Assembly: GCA_022264855.1 (NCBI GenBank)
Contig: JABYQU010000030.1
Coordinates: 62,001-126,000 of the forward strand
From: Lenzites betulinus
Taxonomy: Eukaryota; Basidiomycota; Agaricomycetes; Polyporales; Polyporaceae
Length of the DNA: 64,000 nt
Direction: 5' to 3'
Below, one piece after another: positions 47,201-57,883 of the stretch. A program made the position numbers and the translations under genes. The stretch's first letter is position 1. Every line of letters starts with the position of its first letter. A model generated the notes under the pieces. It saw only the letters and a list, made by a program, of their open reading frames with translations. It made no database searches and had not been told where the DNA came from.

Positions 47201-47884
47201 GATCCCTCCGATATCGTGCACGACCCATCATTCCCGGAGACCCCTGTAGTGGCCACACAACAGCGTGTCTGCAGGGGCTGCTACGAGGAAGTCACTGCGA
47301 CAGTTCCCTCTGGACTAGGCATGTCGCGCACAAACTCGATGGAGCGCATATTCATCGACCAACGGCGACTTTCGGTACCAAGCCCTACACACGCGCAGTC
47401 TAGTTCCCAGCTGAGCGATCTCGCCGAGTGAGTCTTTGCAGTGAGTCCGATTGTGGATTGGACGGCTCACATGTTGGGATAGGTGCCCTGTATGCAGTGT
47501 GTCTCTGTCGGACCTTGGATTAGCCGACGTGCAAGAGAGCCATGTAAGGAGCTGCCTCGAGGGCGGCAGCGGCAGGGCACCCCAGACCGCCAAATACCTC
47601 GTATACAAGCTGCCCGCTGAAAGCGCATTGATCGGTACCGAATGTGAGTATTTTGATGTCATTCTGGGAATCCACGCCTGCAGACTAATGATGCTGCGCA
47701 GGTGTCATTTGTTTGGAGGAGTTCGTCAAAGGGTCTACCGTTGCCCGCCTTAGCTGTTTGTGCAGTTTCCACAATGGTGAGAGTAGTACACAATCGATTT
47801 TACTATTCGCTGACAGTGATCATCTTAGCCTGCTTGACCTCTTGGCTACAACGCGGGCGGAGCTGTCCTGTACACGCTCGCTGA
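44283..47884 (+). CDS. Ankyrin-DysF-FYVE-RING protein, putative membrane-bound E3 ubiquitin ligase
   Basis: The N-terminus MYDDSDEEEFVYPG is followed by four to five ankyrin repeats (LEALHAAAASGDLRRVQ, TALHKAALNGHLQIIRYLL, GWTALHNACSKGYLDIVRWL, NAASKGHLPVVLYLL). Next comes a peroxin/ferlin DysF-like part (FWLSDWTLDV, DGWQYAHTFSDPDDQW, WVRRRRWVRVMRRR). A second acidic EEEFRYPG follows, then FYVE (WERDETVSQCRDC, RRHHCRRCG, FCDRCSSYR, RVCRGCYEE). A C-x2-C...H-x3-C finger like UBZ4 (CPVCSVSL...SHVRSC) precedes a C-terminal RING (CVICLEEF, CLCSFHNACL, CPVH). FYVE should bind PI3P on endosomes or vacuole, and RING suggests ubiquitin ligase activity as in yeast Pib1. About a dozen introns; the second FYVE His comes from a 3-base exon. 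Confidence 0.85.
46981..46983 (+). other. Three-base microexon (CAT, His) inside the FYVE codons
   Basis: Between the exon ending CGT-AGA at 46929 and the exon starting CAC-TGT at 47141 there are 211 bases. Within them TTTTTTCCTAG|CAT|GTACGT gives a strong acceptor, one codon and a strong donor. Including CAT gives RRHHCRRCG, the canonical FYVE signature; skipping it gives RRHCRRCG. The first intron would then be 51 bases, typical for this genome, and the second 157. Confidence 0.7.
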
Positions 47885-48165
47885 AGGTCGTCAGCACGCT
47901 ACAGCGACTTCGAAGTAGTGGAAGTTCACTTTCATTCGAAGCGTGTCATTCCCTGGGTTCATTTTGTCGACCTTCGTCATTTCGGAATGTCTCTCACCAC
48001 ATTTCCCTGCGGCCGTGGCCCACCGAGTTGCATTGCATCACACTATACCTGCCTTTGCATCAGTTTACTCGTACATATGCTATCGCTCTGACTATGCATC
48101 TGGATATGGATACCGAATACTGCTACACATTAATCGTTACATCCCGATCAGATATAGCACCGTTC

Positions 48166-49162
48166 CTATTCGTCTCGCGGGATCGAAAAGGGGATTCTCG
48201 CCTCGTCGATGCGGATGATACTGGATAGCTCGTCGTAGTCGGGCTCGATTATGTCCTGGCCCTTGACGCCGTCCTCCTGGTCGTCCTCGTCCCACCACGC
48301 CGGGCGACCCTCCTCCTGTTCCTTATCTTCCTCTTCGTCTTCATCGTCTTCTTCCATGTCCGAGTCTGAGGGTTTATATGATCTATGAAGGGGTCAATTG
48401 CACGCCAGATGAGAAAATGTACAGGGGCCTGCGTACAGGAAAGCCCACATGCGTGCATCCATCTCGGCTCGTGTTAGATGCTCTCCCTCCAGCACCTCCC
48501 CACGCCGCACCCGCCGATCGATAACTTTCTTCTTGTGCTCTTGTTCGCGGAGGAAGGTGTCGTGGAGGATCTGGTCCGCCTCCTGGGATGACATGGCGGC
48601 AGCCGCTGGGTGTGACGTTCCAGCCTAGATATCGTACGCCCACTTGATCAGTGAAGGTCAATGTGTTGAAGACAATGGGACGTACCCATCGCGCAAGTGC
48701 GCGCTGCTTTGCACCTATTGGCTGGACGACCGGGGGCTCAGGTTGTGGTGGTGGCGGAGACGGGGGGCTCAGATCGACGTTCATGGACTGCCGGTCATCG
48801 CGGATGGTGGTCTGTTCTAGTTGGCTTCGGATACCCTCAACGCCTAGTTCGGTGAGGCGGGCGCGGATGGCTGCTTGTTGGTCCTCTAGTTGCTTGATGA
48901 AGGTCGAGCTCGAAGTGGAGCTGCGAGAGGGGGACGGAGGAGGTCTTTTCGTTACTACTTGCACTCGTAGAGACTATGGAATGTGTGCTCACGTCTGCGC
49001 GAGGGTCCGCGCATTGCGTTTGTATCGTTCTTCGAGTTCGCGCGGGGAGAGCCTGTGGATGGGAGCATTGGCCGTGGTCTTGACGCCGTCCGGCTTGGGC
49101 GGACGCCGCATGAACGACGGCAGATCTGAGTTCTGCTTTCGTGCGCGGGTGGGCGAGTGCAT
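48166..49162 (-). CDS. Unknown acidic coiled-coil protein
   Basis: Exons read from ATG 49162 (MHSPTRARKQNSDLPSFMRR). There is a basic helical segment (RELEERYKRNARTLAQT), then a coiled stretch (SSTFIKQLEDQQAAIRARL). A Pro-rich linker follows, then a helical part with MSSQEADQILHDTFLREQEH and DRRVRRGEVLEGEHLTRAE plus MDARMWAFLYAGP. The end is strongly acidic (MEEDDEDEEEDKEQEE) and closes with DYDELSSIIRIDEARIPFSI. There is faint similarity in style to the CCDC97/DUF2052 group (a helical Glu-rich block, then acidic tail), but the diagnostic motif is not clear, so I leave it unnamed. It is likely soluble and nuclear or cytosolic. Confidence 0.65.
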
Positions 49163-49603
49163 GATTGTCGCGAGTGTGTGGTTTCGAGATGTTGTGGGTG
49201 AGTGCAGGAGACAGGAGGGGACAATAGTGGACTCGGAGGTGCTTATATATGATCGGGCGGGCGCGCGAGCGTTGCTAGTTCTGATCACAAAGTCACAGTA
49301 CGTACGCCGCCACTACGCCGCGCTTCTGTGTTCAGCTCCCCCACCGCAGCAACGCTAAGTTGGCGGCGGATTGCCAGCCGCACCCGTTATTGGACAGACT
49401 GCCCACTGACTCATGTTCTTCTGGCCACGTATCTCGCAGCAAGCAAGCAAGCCGTAGCACAGCTACAGTACAGATTGCGCAGGTCATGGTATACAACTAC
49501 AGCTCGCGAGGCGAGTGGGCTATTCGTCTTGGGTGTTGCAAGGTTCTACATAAACATGTCCCGCTATAAAGCACCTGGTTAGCGCAACCGTTACGATGCA
49601 CAT
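49163..49603. other. Intergenic, nothing recognised
   Basis: These 441 bases lie between the acidic protein start and the PI31 stop. A possible unrecognised last exon of PI31 could lie near 49560-49590; otherwise nothing is seen. Confidence 0.4.
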
Positions 49604-50666
49604 TCATTGCATACATACGTATCCGGGAGGCATGAACTCATCGTTGTCGGGGGTTTGTCCACCAAGCGGCCCATTTCCTCCCCTCGGATTACCTTGGCCG
49701 GGTAGAGGGAGAGGACCCCCAAAAGGACCGGGGCCCACAGGGTCGAATCTGGCACCGGGAGGCGCACCCATAGGGGGAAGGAAACCATCGCCACCCCAGG
49801 GGCCCATGCCCCCAGGGCCTCTGCCGCGCATCCCTGGCCCAAACATCGGATGATTCGGCCCAACGAACATACCATCTCCAGAGCTATCCGGAAATAGCGG
49901 AGGCGATGCATACGGATTACTCGGGAATGGATCACGGTCACGTCTTCCGATCTCCAAAGGACTGCGAGGGGGCATACGGGGATAGATGTCCTGAGGTGCG
50001 AAGGGTGGCTGCTCGGGACGTGGGCGAGCGGGCGGGGCCTCAGGAGCTCGAGGCTGGCTCGGTCCTGCATTCGTATCCGACTGCTCGGTGTAGCCTTCCT
50101 TTCGGAGGCCGGGCATCAACTTCTGCAGTGTATTGAGCTTAAGCTGCGAGACGAGGTCGTCGACACGATTGGAGGAGATGAAGCCGTGCACAAGCGGCTG
50201 GGAACTGGACGTGGAGAGGTCATGGGGGAAGAACGACGCAGAGGTGAAGTCGCTAGTAGATATGTCCAGCGTCGCTGCCTTGTCTGTCTGTGAGGTGGGA
50301 GGTGAGCAGAACGCACGGAGGAGGGACTCTTGGACTCACCTCGATTGCGATCGAATTGACAAGAGTGCGACTACCCAGTTTAACCACCTTGACAAGAAAC
50401 TCTAAGCTACTTTGTTCATGCCTGTACCTCAGTGCGTAGTTTCCGGGCCCATGCTGATTCCATTCCTCAGGCAGAGCGTTATCCTCAAACGTGCGAGTAG
50501 GTCCACTTTCGTCAATACCGACAAGACGGAATCCGACGACGGTAAATACAGTATGGATCAGAGCAGTGATCCCGTCCTGTGGCGACTCAAGCTTCTTCTT
50601 CTTTGCTGGTAGGATATTCGGCAGGGCGTGCAAGAGGGCAGATGCGTCGAGTAAGTTCGCACTCAT
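49604..50666 (-). CDS. Proteasome inhibitor/regulator PI31 homologue
   Basis: PI31 (PSMF1; Fub1 in yeast) binds the 20S proteasome and acts in its regulation and assembly. The N-terminal FP domain reads SANLLDASALLHALPNILPA, LIHTVFTVVGFRLVGIDE, LPEEWN and YALRYRHEQSSLEFLVKVVK. The Pro/Gly-rich tail (GGMGPWGGDGFLPPMGAPPG, ARFDPVGPGPFGG, PDNDEFMPPGY) is typical of the family. One intron (acceptor CTCACAG) interrupts IAIE|TDKA. The start chosen is ATG 50666; an in-frame ATG 14 codons upstream (50708) is possible. The frame ends GYVCMQ, without the usual HbYX ending. A GTATGT donor directly after PPGY suggests a missed terminal exon. It is divergent to PRP5 across 216 bases. Confidence 0.88.
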
Positions 50667-50882
50667 CGTGGACGAGAGCAAGGCCTTGCGTACTCTGCAG
50701 GCGCCCATACTGCAATCTAAGCGACGCGTACACTCGCCCGATTTGGAACAACAACAAACAGGAGCAAGCAGTGCAGCGGGCGTCTACTGGTCCTCGCTTT
50801 CCTACGCGTCTTGCGCCAAAGCCTGCTTCAATCCAGCAGTCACCTCTACCTCCACCCTTCCCACTTTCCGCCTATCCACACC
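50667..50882. promoter_or_regulatory. Short divergent promoter, PI31 / PRP5
   Basis: Only 216 bases separate the two starts. The PRP5 side is pyrimidine-rich (CACCTCTACCTCCACCCTTCCCAC) just before the ATG, as is common for TATA-less basidiomycete promoters. No TATA box is seen. Confidence 0.5.
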
Positions 50883-53800
50883 ATGGCCAGGAGAGACAGA
50901 TCCTACTCACCGGACTCGCCTAATAAGAGGGTAAGGCCTTCTCACCGCTCTTCACCGCGGTCTCCGTCGCCGACCAGGCGCAACGCCCAAAGGCCCACTA
51001 GATCGAGGTACGACGACGAAAGGGACAGGGATGGCCACCGCGAGCGGGACCGGGACACCCATCGGGATAGGGATCACCGCGACCGCGACCGTGACAGAGA
51101 CCCCCGAGAGCGAGATAGGGATCGCGAGCGAGACCGTGAACGAGACAGATATCGCGACGATAGGTATCGTGATGACCGTCGCAGGGAGCCTCGCGACGAC
51201 AGACGGGACGACCGGCGCCGGTCGCGCTCCAAAGACAAACGAGACCGCGAACGGCAGCCTTCCCCTCCGAAGGCCCAAGCACAAACGGAGAGTAAGCCTT
51301 CCACGCCCCCCGTAGAGGACGAGAAGCTCAAAGCCAAGCGGGCGAAGCTCGAGGCATGGAAGAAGGAGCGAGAAGCGAAGAAGGCTCTGGATGAAGCCAA
51401 GGCGAAGGCAATGGCATTAGCTGGAAAGTCTGCTGCCGGTGAGTCCACTCGCTGTCTAGTCCCCGCTTTATGATTTCACACCACTTGATCCTCTATAGCC
51501 CCGACCTCGGCCTCGACTGCAGGCTCGCTCAACCGTTCTGCTCTGGGAAGTCTCGGGCTCAAGGGCCTGCCCGTGAAGCTCGACGTACTCAAGGCCTCCA
51601 AATCTGTGGCCGTATTCGATGACTCTGTTGAGACTAAGCGGAAGCTCCAGACACTTGACCTTCCCGAAGTCGATATGACAATGACCGAAGAACAGTCAAA
51701 GGTTGGCAGCCTGGAGGGAGATGACGAGGACGATGATACGCTGGCGGCCGCACAGGCTAAAGCTGCTGAAGCCATGGACGAAGATGACGAGGTCGACCCT
51801 TTAGACGCTTTCATGAGTGGTGTGAAAGAAGAAGTCAAGAAAGTCAACCTTGAGGACATGAAGAAGATGAACACCACAGGCCATCTTGGTGTCCGTCTGG
51901 ACGAGAATGGTGACGATGTCGAGGAGGACCGCCCAGAGGTCGATGAGCTCGACGCTACTGAACTCAATCCGGAAGACATTCTCGCTCTCGCTGCTAAGAA
52001 GGCCAAGAAGAAGGATATCGCTGCCGTCGATCATTCTAAGGTTGCATACGAGTCCTTCCGCAAGGAATTTTATGTTCCGCCTCCAGACGTTGCCGAGATG
52101 ACAGACGAGGAGGCCGACCTTCTGCGTCTCGAGCTTGACGGTATCAAAATCCGGGGTGTTGACTGCCCACGCCCTGTCGCGAAATGGAGTCACTTTGGTC
52201 TCCCCGCAAGCTGGTAAACCGTGCTGGTCCTAATACCGTTTCGGGAACAGTGCTCACCAACATGCTTCTGTAGTCTTGAAGTTATCAAGAAGCTCAATTA
52301 CACTGCGCCTACTCCCATCCAGGCGCAAGCTATCCCCGCCATCATGTCTGGCCGAGACGTCATCGGTGTAGCTAAGACAGGATCCGGGAAGACCATCGCC
52401 TTCCTACTCCCCATGTTCCGCCATATCAAAGATCAACGACCGCTCGAGCAAATGGAGGGACCTGTTGCGGTCATCATGACCCCGACTCGCGAATTGGCTG
52501 TACAGATACACCGCGAGTGTAAGCCATTCCTCCGTGTGCTCGGTCTCCGTGTGAGTGCTACCGTTTTGCTCACTATTGACCTTAATCTGACGCGTTATCC
52601 AGGCTGTATGCGCATACGGCGGCTCTCCCATTAAGGACCAGATCGCCGAGATGAAGAAGGGCGCCGAAATCATCGTCTGCACACCCGGACGGATGATTGA
52701 CCTCCTCACTGCCAACTCCGGCCGTGTCACAAACTTGAAGCGCGTCACCTACCTCGTTCTCGATGAGGCCGATCGTATGTTCGACATGGGTTTCGAGCCC
52801 CAGGTGATGAAGATAGTGAACAACATCCGTCCTGACAGGCAGACCGTCCTATTTTCAGCCACCTTCCCTCGACAAATGGACTCCTTGGCTCGCAAGATCC
52901 TCCGCAAACCGCTGGAGATCACTGTAGGCGGGCGTTCCGTCGTCGCCCCCGAGATCGAGCAAATTGTTGAAGTTCGCGACGAGGACTCCAAGTTTAACCG
53001 CTTGCTAGAGATTCTGGGACAGACCTATAATGAAGACCCAGAGTGCCGCACCCTCATCTTCGTCGATAGGCAAGAAGGCGCCGACAATCTCCTTCGCGAG
53101 CTCATGCGCAAGGGGTACCTCTGTATGTCTCTGCACGGTGGGAAGGACCAGGTCGACCGTGACTCCACGATCGCGGACTTCAAGTCCGGCGTTGTGCCCG
53201 TCGTCATCGCTACCTCTGTCGCTGCTCGCGGTTTGGACGTCAAACAACTCAAGCTTGTCATCAACTACGACGCACCCAACCACATGGAAGATTACGTCCA
53301 CCGTGCTGGTCGTACCGGCCGTGCGGGCAACAAGGGGACGTGCGTCACTTTCATCACGCCTGAGCAGGACAGATACTCCGTGGACATCTACCGAGCCTTG
53401 CAGGCGAGTAACGCCCCCATGCCGAAGGAACTCGAGACGCTTGCCAATGGTAAGCACCGCTAGTCAACCCGTTGGATGTGCAGTTGCTGATTAGTATTTT
53501 AGGCTTCCTTGAGAAAGTCAAGTCGGGCAAGGCGAAGGTCGCAGGTTCAGGCTTCGGTGGAAAGGGTCTCGACAGGCTGGACCAGGAGCGCGATGCCAAG
53601 GAGAAGGCGGAGCGCAAAGCGTACGGCGAACCAGAAGAAGAGAAGGGCGAGACAACCGAGACCAAGGCGGCGACGACGGCTGCAGCACCGACGGATGACC
53701 TGAACTTCGGCAACTTCAAGGTCGAAGTCAAGCGCGGGCCGGCGCCCGACTCGTCGAAAGGCCTCCTCGGCGTGGCCGGCGCGGCGGCAGCGGCTCGCCG

Positions 53801-54445
53801 CCTCGCACAGCAGAAGGAGGAGGAGAAGCTCCAGAACTCGTTGCGCGCGGCCCAGGAGGCGGCGGACCGTGCCGGCAAGGACACGCCCGCGCACAAGCAG
53901 GCCGTCAGCGTCGTCGCGAAGCTCAACGCGCAGCTGCGGGCCCACAAGCTCGTTGCACAGTCGCAGGTCCAGCACGAGGAGCTCACGACGAAGCGGAACG
54001 CGATCGATGCGACCGAGTTCCACGCGGTCATCCCGATCAACGACTACCCGCAGAAGGCCCGTTGGCGCGTCACGAACAAGGAGACGATGGTGCAGCTCAT
54101 CGATATGACCGGCGCGTCTGTGACGAACAAAGGTGCGTCCCACGCTTGGCGTCGTCGTGTGGGCATCGTGTTCACCGTGTCATAGGTATTTACTACGAGC
54201 CGGGCAAGGAGCCGCCTGTGGAAGGCCCACCCAAGCTGCACTTACTCATCGAGTCGAACGAGGAATGGCGGGTGAGTTCATCTCGCTACCATGCCGCAGT
54301 GTGTCTTGGCTAACGATATTGCGTTTCGCAGGTCGAACAAGCGGTGCGGGAGATCAAACGTCTGCTCGTGGAGGCTTCCGCTGCTGCCCTGCAAGCCGAG
54401 ATGCGGAATCCCACAGCGACTGCCGGCAGATACAGTGTTGTGTAG
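50883..54445 (+). CDS. PRP5: DEAD-box ATP-dependent RNA helicase Prp5
   Basis: Prp5 remodels the U2 snRNP to allow branch-site pairing in prespliceosome formation. The N-terminus is an Arg/Asp repeat region ([13 protein letters not shown]) followed by a charged coiled coil ([20 protein letters not shown]). The Prp5 hallmark DPLDAFM is present near 51800. The helicase core shows [15 protein letters not shown] (Q motif), [58 protein letters not shown] and [10 protein letters not shown], all intact. The C-terminal part ([20 protein letters not shown], then [12 protein letters not shown]) is the KH-like extension of Prp5/DDX46. Introns are short and GT-AG. The stop is TAG at 54443-54445. Confidence 0.96.
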
Positions 54446-55297
54446 AGATGACGTTCGTCCAGCTGTATTCGTGTGCTCTCGTTATCTTTCCTCGTCCGTA
54501 ATCCGACCGAGTATATATCTTCCGTTCTTGCAGCATTGTCAAAATTGGACATTGCAAGGGTCGCAGATCAATAGACCCCCGTGGAAAAATACACAGATGT
54601 GCTTTATGCTCAAACGCAGCGGCGACGCTTCGCCAAAGGCGTTAGCATGTAGCGAGCACCGCTAGGAGGTACGCGGATGTGCACACCCGCGTCCTCCTCA
54701 CGTCGCTCTCAAAACCACTGTGCGTAATTAGTTTTTTACGAGCCTATGTATCGATCCTAGACCAAGAATAGCTGAAATGACTGGCCTAAGAGCATAGGAT
54801 ATAGCACTTTCTGGCAAGTTCGATTCCCCGCGGGGCTACTGCGGCCCCCGTTTCTCCAAACGCCCGTGTCCCGGGAGTAGGTGCCGACCGGCTACACGAA
54901 CATTGCAGATCTACATACTCCCACGGGAACATCGGGTTTTGGCTGAGCATGCTGACGTGACGAGATTGAGAGGACATCGAGCGGCATGCGTTTGGTCGGC
55001 CTGGAACGACGTGTCGAAGTGCTGGGGATGCCGCTGGGTGAGGGACACGCCTGTGGTGCACCAGGAAGGTGAAGATGCGAGAACGGGCGGGGAGAACCTG
55101 GGAGAACTCATGTGCCGAGGCGGAAGATACGCAGTGATAGCCTGTCTTCAACGTTTAGCTGCTACAAATCGCGAATGACATCCGACGCTGACTCAGATAA
55201 TATATAGTCGACGGCCCTTCTCGCAGGTCTTCTCCCTTTGTGCCCATCATCAACGTCAACGCCCACCCTTCTGCTCCCATTTCCGCCTTTTGGCGCA
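54446..55297. other. Intergenic with TATA box of the MFS gene
   Basis: These 852 bases lie between two plus-strand genes. TATATAG at 55201-55207 is about 95 bases before the MFS ATG. A stretch with tRNA-like A and B boxes at 54782-54827 does not fold as a tRNA. The minus-strand ORF at 54786-55151 looks random. Confidence 0.5.
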
Positions 55298-57491
55298 ATG
55301 TCGACCACCCAGCTTGACAGCGCGTTGGTCTCCACCGAGGCCCTCAGGGTCTCACGGAGCCCCACGGTCTCTTCAGGCACCCATGTGCCGACGGAGATCG
55401 ACGGCGCCAGGCCAGATGCGGTTAAGGACGCAGTGCTGCACGGCGGGGAAGGCGAGTCGGCCTTTCCGGAGGACAAGAAGGTGCGTTCTAGGCCGACGCT
55501 CAGTTGTGGGTGCGTATGGGTCCTGACCAAATGTGACGCCTCGTGCCACCGCAGGAGGAGCCGTTAGAGAACGCGGAGGACGACTGGACCCACGACCCCA
55601 TCAACCCGCGGAACTGGCCGTTCCGCAAGAAATGGATCATGATCTCAATTGTACGTGCTACCCTGCATCCCTTCCCCACTCCCGCAGACAGATATTCAAT
55701 GGCACTGCAGGTTTCGTTGTATACGTTTGTGACACCCTTAGGGTCTTCTATGATGGCCCCTGCGCTCCCTGATATTGCCGCCCACTTCAATATTACGAGC
55801 CAGACAGAAATAGCCGCAACGCTTAGCGTCTTTCTCGTAACCTTCGCCATAGGCCCGCTCTTCCTAGCGCCGATATCAGAAATATACGGCCGCACATGGG
55901 TGAGCTGCGAGCTTCTATTCGCGCGGCGCAACAATCTTACGTTTTCATGACAAGGTGCTTCATATCGGAAACTTGCTGTACTTGGCCTTTAACTTCGGAT
56001 GTGCATACTCACCAACAGCCGGCGCACTAATTGGGTTCCGTATCCTTTGTGCGTTTCCACAATGCTGCGCGGGGGATTTGATACTGACTCTCCGACTAGC
56101 CGGCTTCGTAGGCAGCGCACCAATTGCATGTGGTGGAGGTACCGTCAGCGACCTGTTCTCTGAAAAAGAGCGAGCCTCTGCGATGGCTATTTACTCTCTC
56201 GGGCCTCTTTTGGGACCCGTCATTGGACCCGTGGCCGGCGGGTTCATCGCAGAAAGCATCGGCTTCAGGTACATCTTCGTGGTCGTCGCTGGAATGTCCG
56301 CCATTGCTTCCCTCCTTGGTATACCCTTCCTCCGCGAGACCTACCATCCTGTCATCCGCCTCCGTCGCGCGAAGAAGGCCGCAGATCCCGAAAAGGCGGC
56401 ACAAGCCCACCCTCACCTGATTGCTGAGCACGGAAACAAGTGGCATCGGCTGTACGTCGATATGACGAGGCCTTTCATCCTCTTGACGCAGAGCATCATT
56501 TGTTTCCTGCTGAGCGCATACATGGCTTTGTAAGTGACACACCTAGACACGAGGGTACATTGATATAATTGTCATAATTATGCAGGATGTACGGGATCTA
56601 CTACCTGATGTTCGCTATTTTCCCCGGTAAGCTGTCCGTAATCTGTTTGCTATAACAGCTCGCTAACTCTCGTGTTATAGATGTCTTCACCGGAATCTAC
56701 GGATTCAGCATCGGCACCGGTGGTCTTGCCTACATCGGACTGGGCGTTGGCTTCTTCCTCGCAACGCTATTCGGCGCATACTTTGCCGACCAGGTTTATG
56801 CACACGTAGGCTAGATTTCGGAGCCTCCTAGTCTGACTGTTTACTCATGCCCTTATGTTGTCACCAGCTCGTCGCAAAGAACGGTGGCCATGGCAAGCCT
56901 GAGTTCCGCATTCCAGCCCTGGTCTTCGGCTCGCTCTTCGTTCCCGTCGGCATCTTGTAAGTGTGACCACGCTCCATTACACTCCCTATCAGTGTAACCA
57001 TTTTGACGCTCTTACCGCTCTTACAGCTGGTACGGTTGGTCAGCTCAAGCACGCATCCACTGGATCATGCCCATCATCGGCACCGGCATCTTCGGGTTTG
57101 GCATGATGACAACCTTGTAAGCACTTCCCAGCAACCCCAGCCGCCCAACCACCTCTCACCAGAGTCACACAACCCCTACAGCCTGCCTATCCAACTGTAC
57201 CTAGTCGACACGTTCACCTACGCCGCGAGTGCCTTGGCCGCCGCATCCGTACGTCGCACGCATCCCGCATATTCCGAATGAGCTTACCGAGACCACTCCG
57301 TGCGCCAGGTCTTCCGCTCCATGCTCGGCTTTGCGTTCCCGCTCTTCGGAAGCCAGATGTTCGACGCGCTCGGCCTCGGCGGCGGCAACTCGCTCCTCGC
57401 TGGGCTCGCGATCCTCCTGGGCATCCCATTCCCGATCTTCCTCTGGTTCTACGGCGAGCGCATGCGCGCGGCCAGCTCGCTCGCCCGCTGA
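55298..57491 (+). CDS. MFS transporter, DHA1 (12-TM drug/polyamine exporter) type
   Basis: This proton antiporter is probably in the plasma membrane. The soluble N-terminus ends DDWTHDPINPRNWPFRKKW, the conserved pre-TM1 signature of fungal DHA1 transporters. TM1 reads VSLYTFVTPLGSSMMAPALP. The loop 2-3 motif is LAPISEIYGRTWV. The antiporter motif C region reads SLGPLLGPVIGPVAGGFI. Later segments include FLLSAYMALMYGIYYLMFAIF, GGLAYIGLGVGFFLATLFGA, MPIIGTGIFGFGMM and QLYLVDTFTYAASALAAAS. The protein ends YGERMRAASSLAR. About ten introns of 50-75 bases are needed. Substrate cannot be told; relatives export polyamines, azoles or other small molecules. Confidence 0.92.
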
Positions 57492-57883
57492 TACATTTTC
57501 GCGCTTTCGGGATGTATCATATAGACTACACACGCGCACCCCCATCGGGCCAACTGCGTGGAGTTCCACGCTCGCCTCTGCGACAGAGGCAGAGCCGCGA
57601 GGCTTTCGAGGCGCGACTAGGCTAATTAGCTTAGGCACATTTACGGTATACCTAGTATATCCTTACATACCACCGTACCACCTGGTTGCGGGTAATCACG
57701 GATAGCACGACGCTCACGCTGACGATTTACGCTAATTCAAAAATGCTTCGTTGACCCATGGACATCGCATACTTTCCTACGGGGGGTCAGGTGTACGTCA
57801 GCAGTAGTTCGAGTAGAAAACAGTTCGTGGCAGGTCGTCGTCATACATGTATGTACAGTTCACAAAGCAATCAGAGATCCGTC
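57492..57883. other. Convergent 3' intergenic region
   Basis: These 392 bases lie between the MFS stop and the Nsp1 stop. No gene or structured RNA is recognised; it presumably holds both poly(A) regions. Confidence 0.5.

Noticed and set aside
54782..54827. tRNA-like A box (TGGCCTAAGAG) and B box (AGTTCGATTCC) at tRNA spacing
   Set aside because: The T-arm stem (GCAAG against CCCCG) does not pair and no acceptor stem could be formed, so not called a tRNA.
54786..55151. 121-codon minus-strand ORF upstream of the MFS gene
   Set aside because: No conserved features and it covers the MFS promoter region.
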